Assembly (NCBI RefSeq): GCF_004102025.1 | Contig: NZ_CP025228.1 | Span: 1,674,001 to 1,738,000 of the forward strand | From: Actinomyces qiguomingii | GTDB taxonomy: Bacteria; Actinomycetota; Actinomycetes; Actinomycetales; Actinomycetaceae | Length of the DNA stretch: 64,000 bases | Direction: 5' to 3' | Part shown: positions 56,522 through 64,000 of the stretch, one piece after another | Position numbering within the stretch: the stretch's first letter is position 1 | Layout of the letters: each line of letters starts with the position of its first letter | Notes under the pieces: model-generated | What the model saw: the letters and a program-made list of their open reading frames with translations, nothing else | The model's database searches: none | Told to the model about the DNA's origin: nothing | Translations under genes and position numbers: made by a program

Positions 56522-57808
56522 GTGACCGCCGACGCCCAGCCCGGACGCAAGCACCCTGCAGCCGTCGTCAAGGCCCGCATCGCCGTCTACCTGATGTTCC
56601 TTGCCAACGGACTGGGATTTTCCAACCTCGTGCCCCGCTACCCGGAGATCTTGGAGCAGCTGGGTATCACCAAGGCGGCCTTCGGGCAGGCCGTCATGTT
56701 CAACTCAATCGGGGGGCTCATCGCGGGTCTGGCGGCCTCCTGGCTCATCACGCGCTTCACCTCCGCCAGGGTGGCCTGCCTGGGCATGAGCGTGCTCGGC
56801 CTCGGCCTGCTCGGCGCCGGAATGGCCGACTCCTGGCTCGTTTTCGCCCTGTGTCTGGCCTGGGTCGGCGGCACGGACGCGATTGTCGATGTGGCCCAGA
56901 ACGCCCACGGCCTGCGCGTGGAGCGTCGCTGGGGCGGCTCCATCATCACCAGCTTCCATGCCGCCTGGTCGCTCGGGGCCGTGCTGGGCGCCACCCTGGG
57001 GCAGGCCATGGCCGGAGCCGGGGTTCCGGTCCGCATTCATATGGCCGGAGTACTGGTTCTGCTCGCCGTCGTCTCCGGTGCCGCACTGCCCTGGACCATC
57101 AAGGGGCCGGACGCCGACGATCGTGACCCGGCCGACTCTGGGCAGGGAGGGCAAGCGGGGGAGGCCGCCGCCGGGGAGAGCGTCGGTGCGGGCGCCGTCA
57201 CCGCCCCGGTCGCCTCCCCCTCCAAGGCGCTCACCATCGTCCTGGTGGTGGTGCTCGGGCTGATGTGCGCAGCCGCCATGTTCCCCGAGGACGTCACCGG
57301 CAGCTGGTCCTCGCTGCTGCTGACCGAGCAGGGGGCGGCCCCCGGCCTGGTGGGCATGGGCCTGGTCTCGCTCCAGACGACCATGATCGTCGGCCGGCTG
57401 TTGGGCGACGCAATCATCGACCGGCTCGGCGCCCGCAGGGTGATAGCCGGCGGAGGAGTGCTCGTTGCCGTTGGCATGGGCGCCGCTCTGCTGGCCGGCT
57501 CGGTTCCGGGCACGCTGGTGGGCATGGTGATCTCCGGGGCCGGTTGCGCCGTGGCCGTGCCGGTGGCCTACGCGGCGGCCGATGACATTCCCGGCCTGCG
57601 CCCCGGTATGGGGCTGACACTAGTGTCCTGGCTCGCCCGGGTAATCATGCTTATCTCCCCGCCTATTGTCGGCTGGTTCGCCGACGCCCACGGCACCTGG
57701 GTGGCACTGGTTTATGGACTGCTGGGCGGGATCGTCCTGCTGCTGAGCTGGCCGGCACTGCGCGGGGGGCCGCGCTCCAACGCCGCAGGTCAGGCCGTCG
57801 CGGCCTGA
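56522..57808 (+). CDS. MFS transporter
   Basis: A 428-residue permease with about 12 membrane helices split by a central charged loop (about 200-240, rich in Asp/Gly/Ala). Family signs are NGLGFSNLVPRYPEILEQLGITKAAFGQAV in the first loop region, the G-x3-D-R-x-G-R-like DRLGARRVIAGGG in the second half, and WVGGTDAIVDVAQNAHGLRVERRWG. The layout resembles YbjJ/FucP-like carriers; substrate unknown. GTG 56522 follows aaggaccacaac; an upstream frame into the tRNA gene was rejected. Confidence 0.85.
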   Translation: MTADAQPGRKHPAAVVKARIAVYLMFLANGLGFSNLVPRYPEILEQLGITKAAFGQAVMFNSIGGLIAGLAASWLITRFTSARVACLGMSVLGLGLLGAGMADSWLVFALCLAWVGGTDAIVDVAQNAHGLRVERRWGGSIITSFHAAWSLGAVLGATLGQAMAGAGVPVRIHMAGVLVLLAVVSGAALPWTIKGPDADDRDPADSGQGGQAGEAAAGESVGAGAVTAPVASPSKALTIVLVVVLGLMCAAAMFPEDVTGSWSSLLLTEQGAAPGLVGMGLVSLQTTMIVGRLLGDAIIDRLGARRVIAGGGVLVAVGMGAALLAGSVPGTLVGMVISGAGCAVAVPVAYAAADDIPGLRPGMGLTLVSWLARVIMLISPPIVGWFADAHGTWVALVYGLLGGIVLLLSWPALRGGPRSNAAGQAVAA

Positions 57809-57847
57809 GCGGAAACCCGCATGCGGCGCTGCCGGTAGGCTCGCCGC

Positions 57848-58999
57848 ATGCAGCCCTTCGAGATCCGCGTGCCCGCCGAGTACCGCGACGGCGCCAGCCT
57901 GCCCGCGCTCCTGCTGTCCGCCCCGACCGAGGCCGACATCGACCGCATCGCGGAGGTATGTCAGGATCCCGATATTCAGGAGTGGACCACCGTTCCCCGC
58001 GGCTACACCCGTGCGCATGCGGAGGATTTCGTGCAGCGGATTGTGCGCGCCGGCTGGGAGGCCGGTAACGACCTGAACTGGGCGGTGCGCGAGCTCGCCG
58101 CTGACGGCTCGGCCCGGTTGGTAGGCATGATGGGCGTCTCCGGTCAAGCCGACGGCGCCTGGGATATCGGCTACTGGCTGGCTCCCGAGTCCCGCGGCCG
58201 CGGGACCATCTCCCGGGCCGCCCGAGCGCTGATTGCCGCCGCCTTCGATCCGGATGGTCCGCTACACGCAGTCGCCCTGCGCTGGCGCTGCGACATCCAC
58301 GACGGCGTGCCCAACTGGGCCTCCTGGCGCGTGGCCTGGGGGCTGGGCTTCCGCCGCGAGGGGCGAGTGCGCTCCTTCCTCGCCAACGACGGCGTGCTGC
58401 ACGACGGCTGGGTCGGCACCCTCCTGCCCGCCGACCTTCGCCGCCCCGCCGCCCCCTGGGATGGTCCGGTTACGGTGGACGGGCAGGCGGCCGGCTCCTC
58501 ACACACCCATGGCGTTGCCACTGCACTGGTGCCAGCCGACGCCGTCGGCGAGCGCGAGGGGGACGACCCCGAGGCGCTGGTGCGCCGGTTCCACGCCACC
58601 TATGGGCTGCCGATCCAGACCGACGGGCCCAGCCTGGACCGCGAGAGCCTGCACATGCGCATGAGCCTCATTGCCGAGGAGTTCGCCGAGCTGACCGGCG
58701 CCGTCTACGGGAAGGCGGCGCGCACCGAGATGGAGGAGGCCTTCCGGCGCGCCGTGGCCAGTGACGACGGCACCCGCGACACGGTGGAGGCCGCCGACGC
58801 CCTGGCCGACCTGGTCTATGTCATCTACGGCATGGCCTTGGAGACCGGTATCGACCTGGCGGCGGTGCTGGCCGAGGTGCAGCGCTCCAACATGTCCAAG
58901 CTCGGAGCGGACGGCAAGCCGATCTACCGGGAGGACGGCAAGGTCCTCAAGGGGCCCGGCTTCTTCCCGCCGGACGTTCAGGGCGTGCTCGGGCTCTGA
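57848..58999 (+). CDS. GNAT acetyltransferase fused to MazG-like nucleotide pyrophosphohydrolase
   Basis: A 383-residue two-domain protein. Residues 1 to about 200 are a GNAT N-acetyltransferase: CoA loop ESRGRGTISRAARALIAAAF near 116, and W-x-GLGFRREGRVRSF near 163, as in RimJ/RimL types. Residues ~235-375 are an all-alpha pyrophosphohydrolase: MSLIAEEFAELTGAVYG (EE-x2-E) near 274-290, and EAADALADLVYVIYGMA (E-x3-D) near 314, then SNMSKLGADGKPIYREDGKVLKGPGFFPP. A His/Ala/Gly-rich linker joins them. The second domain would hydrolyse a nucleoside triphosphate. The acceptor of the first is unknown. The joined frame has no stop or frameshift. Confidence 0.85.
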   Translation: MQPFEIRVPAEYRDGASLPALLLSAPTEADIDRIAEVCQDPDIQEWTTVPRGYTRAHAEDFVQRIVRAGWEAGNDLNWAVRELAADGSARLVGMMGVSGQADGAWDIGYWLAPESRGRGTISRAARALIAAAFDPDGPLHAVALRWRCDIHDGVPNWASWRVAWGLGFRREGRVRSFLANDGVLHDGWVGTLLPADLRRPAAPWDGPVTVDGQAAGSSHTHGVATALVPADAVGEREGDDPEALVRRFHATYGLPIQTDGPSLDRESLHMRMSLIAEEFAELTGAVYGKAARTEMEEAFRRAVASDDGTRDTVEAADALADLVYVIYGMALETGIDLAAVLAEVQRSNMSKLGADGKPIYREDGKVLKGPGFFPPDVQGVLGL

Positions 59000-59023
59000 T
59001 GGCACCCGTGGCAGTATTTGCGC

Positions 59024-61087
59024 ATGATCGACTCGACTCCCGCCGCGGTGGATGCACTTCCCGAGACCAACCCCTTTGCCCACCCCTGGGAGCTTGACCT
59101 GGAATTGCCCGACTTCGCCGCCGTGAAGCCCGCGGACATCGAGCCCGCCATCCGGGCCGGCATGGCGGCCCAGCGCGCCGAGTGGGAGGCGATTGCCGCC
59201 GACCCCGCCGCGCCGACCGTGGAGAACACGGTCGCCGCCGTCGAACGCAGCGGCGAGCTGCTGTCCCGCGCCCTGACCGTGCTGTACACCCTGACCTCGG
59301 CCACCGACAGTCCCGAGCTGGATGCGCTGGAGGAGTCCCTGGCCCCCGACCTGGCCGCCCACGAGGACGCTTATGGCCTTGATAAGCGCTTGTATCGCCG
59401 CTTCAAGAGCCTCGACGAGCTGGTGCGCTCCGCCACCGAGGCCACCCCCGCCCAGGTCCCCGTGGATGCCGACGGTCAGGTGATCGATGCCGCCACCGCC
59501 CGCTACATCCGCCTGGCCGTGGAGGAGTTCGAACGTGAGGGCGTCGCCCTGACCGGCTCAGATGCCGACCGGCTGCGCGCCATCAACGCCCGCCTGACGG
59601 CCCTCTCCACCCGCTTCGCCACCTTGACAACCAAGGCGATGCACGCCGCCGGGGTTGCCAATTTCACCGCCACCCCCGAGCTGGCCACCACCACGCCCCA
59701 CGCCGCGCGCCTGACCCTACTGGCCAGATCCACCGGACGCGGTCTGAGCGGCGAGTACGACACCCGCGCCCTCGTGCTGGAGGAGGCCAGGCTGCGGGCC
59801 GAACGCGCCGGGCTGCTTGGCTACCCTCACCACGCCGAACTGGTGGCATCCGAATCGGCCGCCCGCACCGGCCAGGCCGTCGGCGAGCTGTTAACCCGCC
59901 TGGTGCCCCCGGCCATGGCCAATGCCCGCCGCGACCGCGAGGTATATGCCGCTCGCATGGCGGCCGACCCGGACACCCTTCCCGGTGAGATCTTCGGCCC
60001 CGCCGACTGGCTGCGCTACGAGGAGGCCGAGCGCAAGGAGCGTTTCGGCATTGATGATGCCACCCTCGCCCCCTACCTGGAGCTGCACAACGTCATTGAA
60101 CATGGCGTCTTCTACGCCGCGGGCCGCCTATACGGCATCACCTTCCACGAGCGCCCCGATCTGGCCGCCCACATGTATGCCCCCGACGTGCGAGTGTGGG
60201 AGGTGCGCGACGGCGAGGGAGACGAAGCGCCCCTGCTGGGGCTGTTCATTGGCGACTACTACGCCCGTCCGGGCAAACACGGCGGCGCCTGGATGGACTG
60301 CCTGGTGGAGCAGAGCCATCTAACTGGTCGCAGGCCGGTGGTCATTAACTGCCTCAACCTGACCAAGCCCGAAGCCGGTCCCACCCTGCTGACCTGGGAC
60401 AATGTCATCACCGCCTTCCACGAATTCGGTCATGCTCTGCACGGCCTGTTCGCCGACACCCGCTGGCCCAGTGCCTCGGGCACCAACGTGCCCCGCGATG
60501 TCGTGGAGTTCCCCTCCCAGGTCAACGAGAAGTGGGCTCTGCATCCGCAGGTGATCGCCTCCTACGCCCGCCACGTGGAAAACGGCGCTCCGCTGCCGGA
60601 GTCTCTTGCCGAGAAACTGCGCGGGCAAGGCGCATTCGGGCAGGGATACGCCACCACCGAGTATCTGGGCGCTGCCGTCTTGGATCAGGCCTGGCACACC
60701 TTGGAACCGCAGGAGGTGCCCGCCGATGTGACCGCGGTCGAGGCCTTCGAACACGCCGCGCTGGAGGGCGCCGGCATAGACGACGCCCTGGTCCCGCCCC
60801 GCTACCGCACCACCTACTTCGCCCACGTATTCGGCGGCGGTTACGCAGCCGCCTACTACGCCTACATTTGGAGCGAGGTTATGGATGCCGACACCATCGA
60901 ATGGTTCCGCACCGACGGCGAAGGCGGTAAGGACGGCGACCTCGGGCTCAACCGTGAGGCCGGGGAGCGCTTCCGCCGCGAGTTCCTCTCCCGCGGGGAC
61001 TCCCGTGATCCGCTGGTTTCCTACCGCGCCTATTGCGGCCGCAACCCACAGATCGCGCCGCTGCTTCGGCGCCGGGGACTGAATTAG
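59024..61087 (+). CDS. dcp: M3-family metallopeptidase (peptidyl-dipeptidase Dcp-like)
   Basis: A 687-residue zinc peptidase. The catalytic HEFGH starts at residue 466 (ITAFHEFGHALHGLF), and a third zinc ligand Glu follows in VVEFPSQVNEKW. FAHVFGGGYAAAYYAYIWSEVMDAD near 604 is the substrate Tyr/Gly loop. The length and NPFAHPWELDLELPDF start match Dcp/oligopeptidase A. It cleaves dipeptides or short oligopeptides in the cytoplasm; no signal peptide is seen. ATG 59024 was preferred over the TTG 59018 two codons upstream. Confidence 0.94.
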   Translation: MIDSTPAAVDALPETNPFAHPWELDLELPDFAAVKPADIEPAIRAGMAAQRAEWEAIAADPAAPTVENTVAAVERSGELLSRALTVLYTLTSATDSPELDALEESLAPDLAAHEDAYGLDKRLYRRFKSLDELVRSATEATPAQVPVDADGQVIDAATARYIRLAVEEFEREGVALTGSDADRLRAINARLTALSTRFATLTTKAMHAAGVANFTATPELATTTPHAARLTLLARSTGRGLSGEYDTRALVLEEARLRAERAGLLGYPHHAELVASESAARTGQAVGELLTRLVPPAMANARRDREVYAARMAADPDTLPGEIFGPADWLRYEEAERKERFGIDDATLAPYLELHNVIEHGVFYAAGRLYGITFHERPDLAAHMYAPDVRVWEVRDGEGDEAPLLGLFIGDYYARPGKHGGAWMDCLVEQSHLTGRRPVVINCLNLTKPEAGPTLLTWDNVITAFHEFGHALHGLFADTRWPSASGTNVPRDVVEFPSQVNEKWALHPQVIASYARHVENGAPLPESLAEKLRGQGAFGQGYATTEYLGAAVLDQAWHTLEPQEVPADVTAVEAFEHAALEGAGIDDALVPPRYRTTYFAHVFGGGYAAAYYAYIWSEVMDADTIEWFRTDGEGGKDGDLGLNREAGERFRREFLSRGDSRDPLVSYRAYCGRNPQIAPLLRRRGLN

Positions 61088-61142
61088 ATCGTTGTTCGGC
61101 CGATTGGGTGCGCCCCGGGGCCGAGCCTGTATCCTGTGCCAC

Positions 61143-61469
61143 ATGACGAACGACCCGCGGTCAGCGCTCAACCGACTCATCGCCGCCTTCGAGGCGCATC
61201 TTGACGCCGCCGCGACGGGTGATGAGACCTCCCCGGCCGTCGTGGTTGCGGAAGATTCCCTGCAGGACGCCTTCTTCACCTACGATGACGCCCTGTTCAC
61301 CGCCTACGGCATTGAGCTGCCCTTCGACGCCTTCGACTCCGAGGAGGATGACGAAGAGGCAGAGGATGACGATGATGACGACCTCGACGACTACGATGAG
61401 GACGACGTCGACGATGATTACGACGACTATGACGATCGCGAGTTGGACGAGGACGACTACGAGGGCTGA
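61143..61469 (+). CDS. Acidic small protein with poly-Asp/Glu C-terminus
   Basis: A 108-residue protein. Residues 1-60 are a helical domain (RSALNRLIAAFEAHLDAA, then EDSLQDAFFTYDDALFTAYGIELPFD) similar to small actinobacterial proteins often labelled primosomal protein without firm support. Residues 66-108 are almost only Asp, Glu and Tyr. This could be a DNA-mimic or protein-binding tail. ATG 61143 lies 55 bases after the peptidase stop. Function unknown. Confidence 0.75.
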   Translation: MTNDPRSALNRLIAAFEAHLDAAATGDETSPAVVVAEDSLQDAFFTYDDALFTAYGIELPFDAFDSEEDDEEAEDDDDDDLDDYDEDDVDDDYDDYDDRELDEDDYEG

Positions 61470-61487
61470 GCGCCCCACGCCCGTCGC

Positions 61488-62465
61488 TCAGAATCGCTCC
61501 GGATAACCGATCGCGGGTGCCGTAACCTCGTCCAGGGCATGGCGGATCTGCACCGGCAGCCTAAGGTCCTCGGCGGCCAGGGCGCCGCGCAGCTGCCCGG
61601 GGGTGCGGGCCCCGACAATAGTGGAGGCGATTGCGGGGGCATCGCGGGCCCAGGCCAGAGCGACCTCCACGGGCCTGCGGTCCAGTCCGACGGCGGCAGT
61701 GGCCACGGCCTCCACAACCCCCTGGTGCCGCTCATCCAGATAAGGGGCTACGTAGGAGCGCAAATGCGGGGAGGCTCCGCGGGAGTCCGGGGGAGTGGAG
61801 GCGCGGTACTTACCCGTCAACACGCCGCGTCCCAGCGGGGCGTAGCCGATCACGCCGAAGCCGAGCCCCTGCGCGGCAGGCAGCAGCTCCCGCTCGATGC
61901 CGCGCGACAGCAGCGAGTGCTCCACCTCCACCGCGGCCATCCCTGGGCCACCGGCCTCACGCAGCAGTCCCGCCAAATGCGCACTGGCCCAGGCGGGATG
62001 ATTCGACACCCCCACATAGCGGGTGCGACCGGTGACAACTGCGGCGCGCAGCGCGTGGGCGGTCTCCTCCAGGGGGGTGGTGGGATCCGGAACCTGCACC
62101 AGCCACAGGTCCAGGTGATCGGTGCTCAAACGGGCCAGTGACTCGTCCAAAGTGTCCAGTAAGGTCCCGCGGGAGGCATCGGCCACGGTAGAGCGCGCCC
62201 CGGTGCGCCAAGTGCGCACGCCCGCCTTGGATACCAGCACCAAATCGCGACGATCCACCGTCCCGGTCAGCAGATGGCCGATGACCTCCTCCGAGGCGCC
62301 CTCACAGTAGGAGGCGGCCGTGTCCACCAGGGTGCCTCCGGCGTCGAGGAAGATCTCCAACTGGTCCTTGGCTTCGATCTCATCGGTGTCCCGCCCCCAG
62401 GTCATAGTGCCGAGCCCGACCGAAGAGACGCGCAACCCGGTGCGTCCGAGCCTCCTGTGTTCCAT
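61488..62465 (-). CDS. Aldo/keto reductase family protein with altered catalytic tetrad
   Basis: A 325-residue TIM-barrel protein of the AKR family (RRLGRTGLRVSSVGLGTMTWG at the start; NADP site IGYAPLGRGVLTGKY, then ASTIVGARTPGQL). The tetrad shows Asp48, Tyr53 and Lys80, but the usual His is Gln124 (WLVQVPDP where relatives read V/I-H-x-P-D). Loss of this His weakens carbonyl reduction in known enzymes, so the true reaction or role is uncertain. No partner gene; convergent with the acidic protein gene, 18 bases between stops. Confidence 0.88.
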   Translation of the reverse strand: MEHRRLGRTGLRVSSVGLGTMTWGRDTDEIEAKDQLEIFLDAGGTLVDTAASYCEGASEEVIGHLLTGTVDRRDLVLVSKAGVRTWRTGARSTVADASRGTLLDTLDESLARLSTDHLDLWLVQVPDPTTPLEETAHALRAAVVTGRTRYVGVSNHPAWASAHLAGLLREAGGPGMAAVEVEHSLLSRGIERELLPAAQGLGFGVIGYAPLGRGVLTGKYRASTPPDSRGASPHLRSYVAPYLDERHQGVVEAVATAAVGLDRRPVEVALAWARDAPAIASTIVGARTPGQLRGALAAEDLRLPVQIRHALDEVTAPAIGYPERF

Positions 62466-62567
62466 GTGCCAACCGTATGGTTAACGCCGTGCCGAAGCGT
62501 GCAGGTCGCCGACGGCGCGCCCCGCCCGCCGCTCATCGGATGGGACGGCGAACGGGGCGCAGGTCGG

Positions 62568-62789
62568 CTACTTGCGGACGGTGATGGTCCAGGAGGCCTC
62601 ACCGGTCTTGGCGAACTCTGTGACCGTGTAGCCGTTGTCGGCCGCCCAGGCTGGCAGCGACTGGGTGCCCTGAGTGCAGTCGAAGGCGATGACAAGCTCA
62701 TCTCCGGTGGTCAGATCGGCCATCGCCTCCTCAGCCTCCATCACGGGGAACGGGCAGACCAGGCCCTCGGTTTCCAGTACTGTACGCAT
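62568..62789 (-). CDS. TusA-family sulfur carrier protein (TsuB-like)
   Basis: A 73-residue TusA-fold protein with Cys12 in the CPFPV (CPxP) motif, which carries a persulfide in the family. It lies 54 bases downstream of the YedE gene on the same strand. In the TsuA-TsuB system the TusA-like partner acts on the thiosulfate brought in by the YeeE/YedE transporter. A tRNA-thiolation role is less likely, as no TusBCDE genes are here. Start ATG 62789 has ggatcctttcag-like weak signal upstream (aaaggatccgac). Confidence 0.9.
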   Translation of the reverse strand: MRTVLETEGLVCPFPVMEAEEAMADLTTGDELVIAFDCTQGTQSLPAWAADNGYTVTEFAKTGEASWTITVRK

Positions 62790-62843
62790 TGTCGGATCCT
62801 TTCAGTGTGTCGGGAGTGCTGGGACCAGATGACAGGGGGCGGG

Positions 62844-63962
62844 TCAGCGGGTCGCCACGACTGCGCTCGCCGCCTTGGAGTTCTCCAGGTGCTCAGTTGG
62901 GCGTGATGCCCCTGCTGCGCGGGCGGCACGCCGCTGGTTGCGTGGGCGAATCAGGGTGAAGTAGGCGGTGGCGCCCACGCCCAGCACCTGGAAGACCAGC
63001 GCGGTCCAGCCCTGCCAGGACAGCAGGGAGGTTTGCACCAGGGCGTTGCCGATGGAGCAGCCGCCAGCCCAGGCGGCGCCCACGCCCATGAGTAGCCCGC
63101 CTGCGATTGAGCGCCGAATCACGGTGGCGGAGGGGACGCGCACACGGAACTCGCCCGAGGCGCGCGCGCTGAGATGCGCCCCAATGAGAATGCCGAGCAC
63201 CAGCAGCACACCCCAGTCGAGTCGGCTCTCGTCGCCGGTCACCAACCAGCCGACGAGGTTCGACGAGGGCGTGGTGATTCCCAGTCCGTCGTGGCGCCCG
63301 GAGGCCCAGGACGCTGGCCAGGCGATGATCGCCACCAGACCGACGAGCACGCCCGTGAGCAGCGGATTCCAGGCACGCTCGAACAGCAGGTGGTTCAGGC
63401 CGGTGCGCTGAGGGGCCAGCTGCAAAGTCACCGGCCTGTTGGCGGCAAGACGGCGTTGCCACCGCACGAGAAGGGCGACCCCTGCCGACAGTGCGAGCAC
63501 ACCGACCCAGTCGGGCAGGCTGAAGGCGGCGGGGATCGTGGTCAGCTGCGTGGTCCACAGACCCTTGACCCACGTGGTTACCGGAGCCAGGACACCGGTT
63601 TTTGATGCGGCCGCGGTGCCTGCGTAGGCGATGAGGGCGAACCATGAGCCCACTAGGCCCTCGCCGGCGCGGTAGTACGTGCCGGTGGCGCATCCTCCGG
63701 CCAGCACAATACCGACGCCGAACAGCAGGGAACCGGCCGCGGTGGCCACCACCGAAAGCGTGGGCACCTCAGGGGTGATGGCGCCGGTGGCCGTGAGTAG
63801 GGCGACGCCGACGGCCTGCACGGCGACGGCCAGCAGGAAGGCGGTCATCCACCGCCAGGAGCCGGAGACCCACAGGTCTCGGAAGGCGCCGGTGATGCAG
63901 AAGCGGCCGCGTTGGAGTACAAGTCCGAGTACGCCGCCAACGAGTAGTCCGGTGAATATCAA
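62844..63962 (-). CDS. YeeE/YedE family transporter, probable thiosulfate importer (TsuA-like)
   Basis: A membrane protein of about 372 residues with around nine hydrophobic segments in two pseudo-repeats. Conserved cysteines sit in QRGRFCITGAFRD, LAGGCATGTYYRAGEG and WAGGCSIGNALVQTS, the thiosulfate-relay positions of TsuA. TTG 63962 gives the common IFTGLLVGGVLG opening and has gaagga 6 bases upstream; GTG 63989 would add nine residues without a ribosome site. The gene lies at the right edge but appears complete. Followed by the TusA-like gene in one transcript. Confidence 0.87.
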   Translation of the reverse strand: MIFTGLLVGGVLGLVLQRGRFCITGAFRDLWVSGSWRWMTAFLLAVAVQAVGVALLTATGAITPEVPTLSVVATAAGSLLFGVGIVLAGGCATGTYYRAGEGLVGSWFALIAYAGTAAASKTGVLAPVTTWVKGLWTTQLTTIPAAFSLPDWVGVLALSAGVALLVRWQRRLAANRPVTLQLAPQRTGLNHLLFERAWNPLLTGVLVGLVAIIAWPASWASGRHDGLGITTPSSNLVGWLVTGDESRLDWGVLLVLGILIGAHLSARASGEFRVRVPSATVIRRSIAGGLLMGVGAAWAGGCSIGNALVQTSLLSWQGWTALVFQVLGVGATAYFTLIRPRNQRRAARAAGASRPTEHLENSKAASAVVATR

Positions 63963-64000
63963 TGGTGGTCCTTCGGTTGACTTCACCAACCGCTGTGACA

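Overview
The window is high-GC actinobacterial chromosome. The 23S rRNA sequence, the gene families (SepH, DUF4193, DUF3710, DUF3159, DUF5998, SteA/SteB, DUF222-HNH, ImuA'/ImuB/DnaE2) and the gene order all point to Actinobacteria. An Actinomyces-like member of the Actinomycetaceae is my best guess, inferred from gene content and an IS1249-type element; no database was searched. Two blocks keep an order I recall from Mycobacterium tuberculosis: 2960-11427 plus the Nudix gene match Rv1691-Rv1700 (TPR protein, HAD phosphatase, small protein, tlyA, NAD kinase, recN, steA, steB/mctB, Nudix), and 21874-28832 matches Rv2699c-Rv2689c (DUF4193, DUF3710, OB-fold, DUF3159, two TrkA proteins, APC permease, TrmA-like methyltransferase).

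Layout. 1-2822: 3' three quarters of a 23S rRNA gene, an unusually long repeat-rich spacer, 5S rRNA and a terminator. 2960-15927: a long co-directional operon, largely coupled by start/stop overlaps, covering ribosome modification, NADP synthesis, DNA repair and division control. It then runs into a lipid-linked glycan set (MraY/WecA-like transferase, MurJ flippase, GT4 glycosyltransferase) and a Nudix hydrolase. 15988-21543: topoisomerase IV subunit A (minus), DUF5998 protein, phosphodiesterase-like protein and SepH (minus). 21874-28832: the DUF4193-to-TrmA block, which contains a KimA-like potassium permease divergent from two RCK/TrkA proteins. 29016-31712: aconitase.

31713-39205: a four-gene 2-oxoacid:acceptor oxidoreductase operon (gamma, alpha, beta, and a GltD-like flavoprotein fused to a PorD-like ferredoxin), preceded by a CRP/Rex-like palindrome and followed by a hairpin. 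YbaK and a MerA/RclA-like flavoprotein follow. With aconitase this forms a central-carbon/redox neighbourhood. 39241-41178: an intact IS1249-like element beside a second, inverted and decayed relative. 41213-53881: TrmL, a YbhB protein, and the SOS mutagenesis cassette imuA'-imuB, preceded by a perfect LexA box. dnaE2 lies about 5.5 kb further on, separated by a PAP2 phosphatase, thymidine kinase, an apparently decaying satD/satE pair and a large DUF222-HNH protein.

53896-64000: an AI-2E family exporter, a sugar-phosphate mutarotase, tRNA-Leu(GAG), an MFS transporter, a GNAT-MazG fusion, an M3 peptidase, an acidic protein, an aldo/keto reductase lacking the usual catalytic His, and a TusA/YedE pair likely to import thiosulfate.

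I found no CRISPR array, prophage or toxin-antitoxin pair. The parts most worth follow-up are the fused 2-oxoacid oxidoreductase operon with its operator-like site, the interrupted SOS cassette, the lipid-glycan trio, the GNAT-MazG fusion and the nested insertion-sequence ends.
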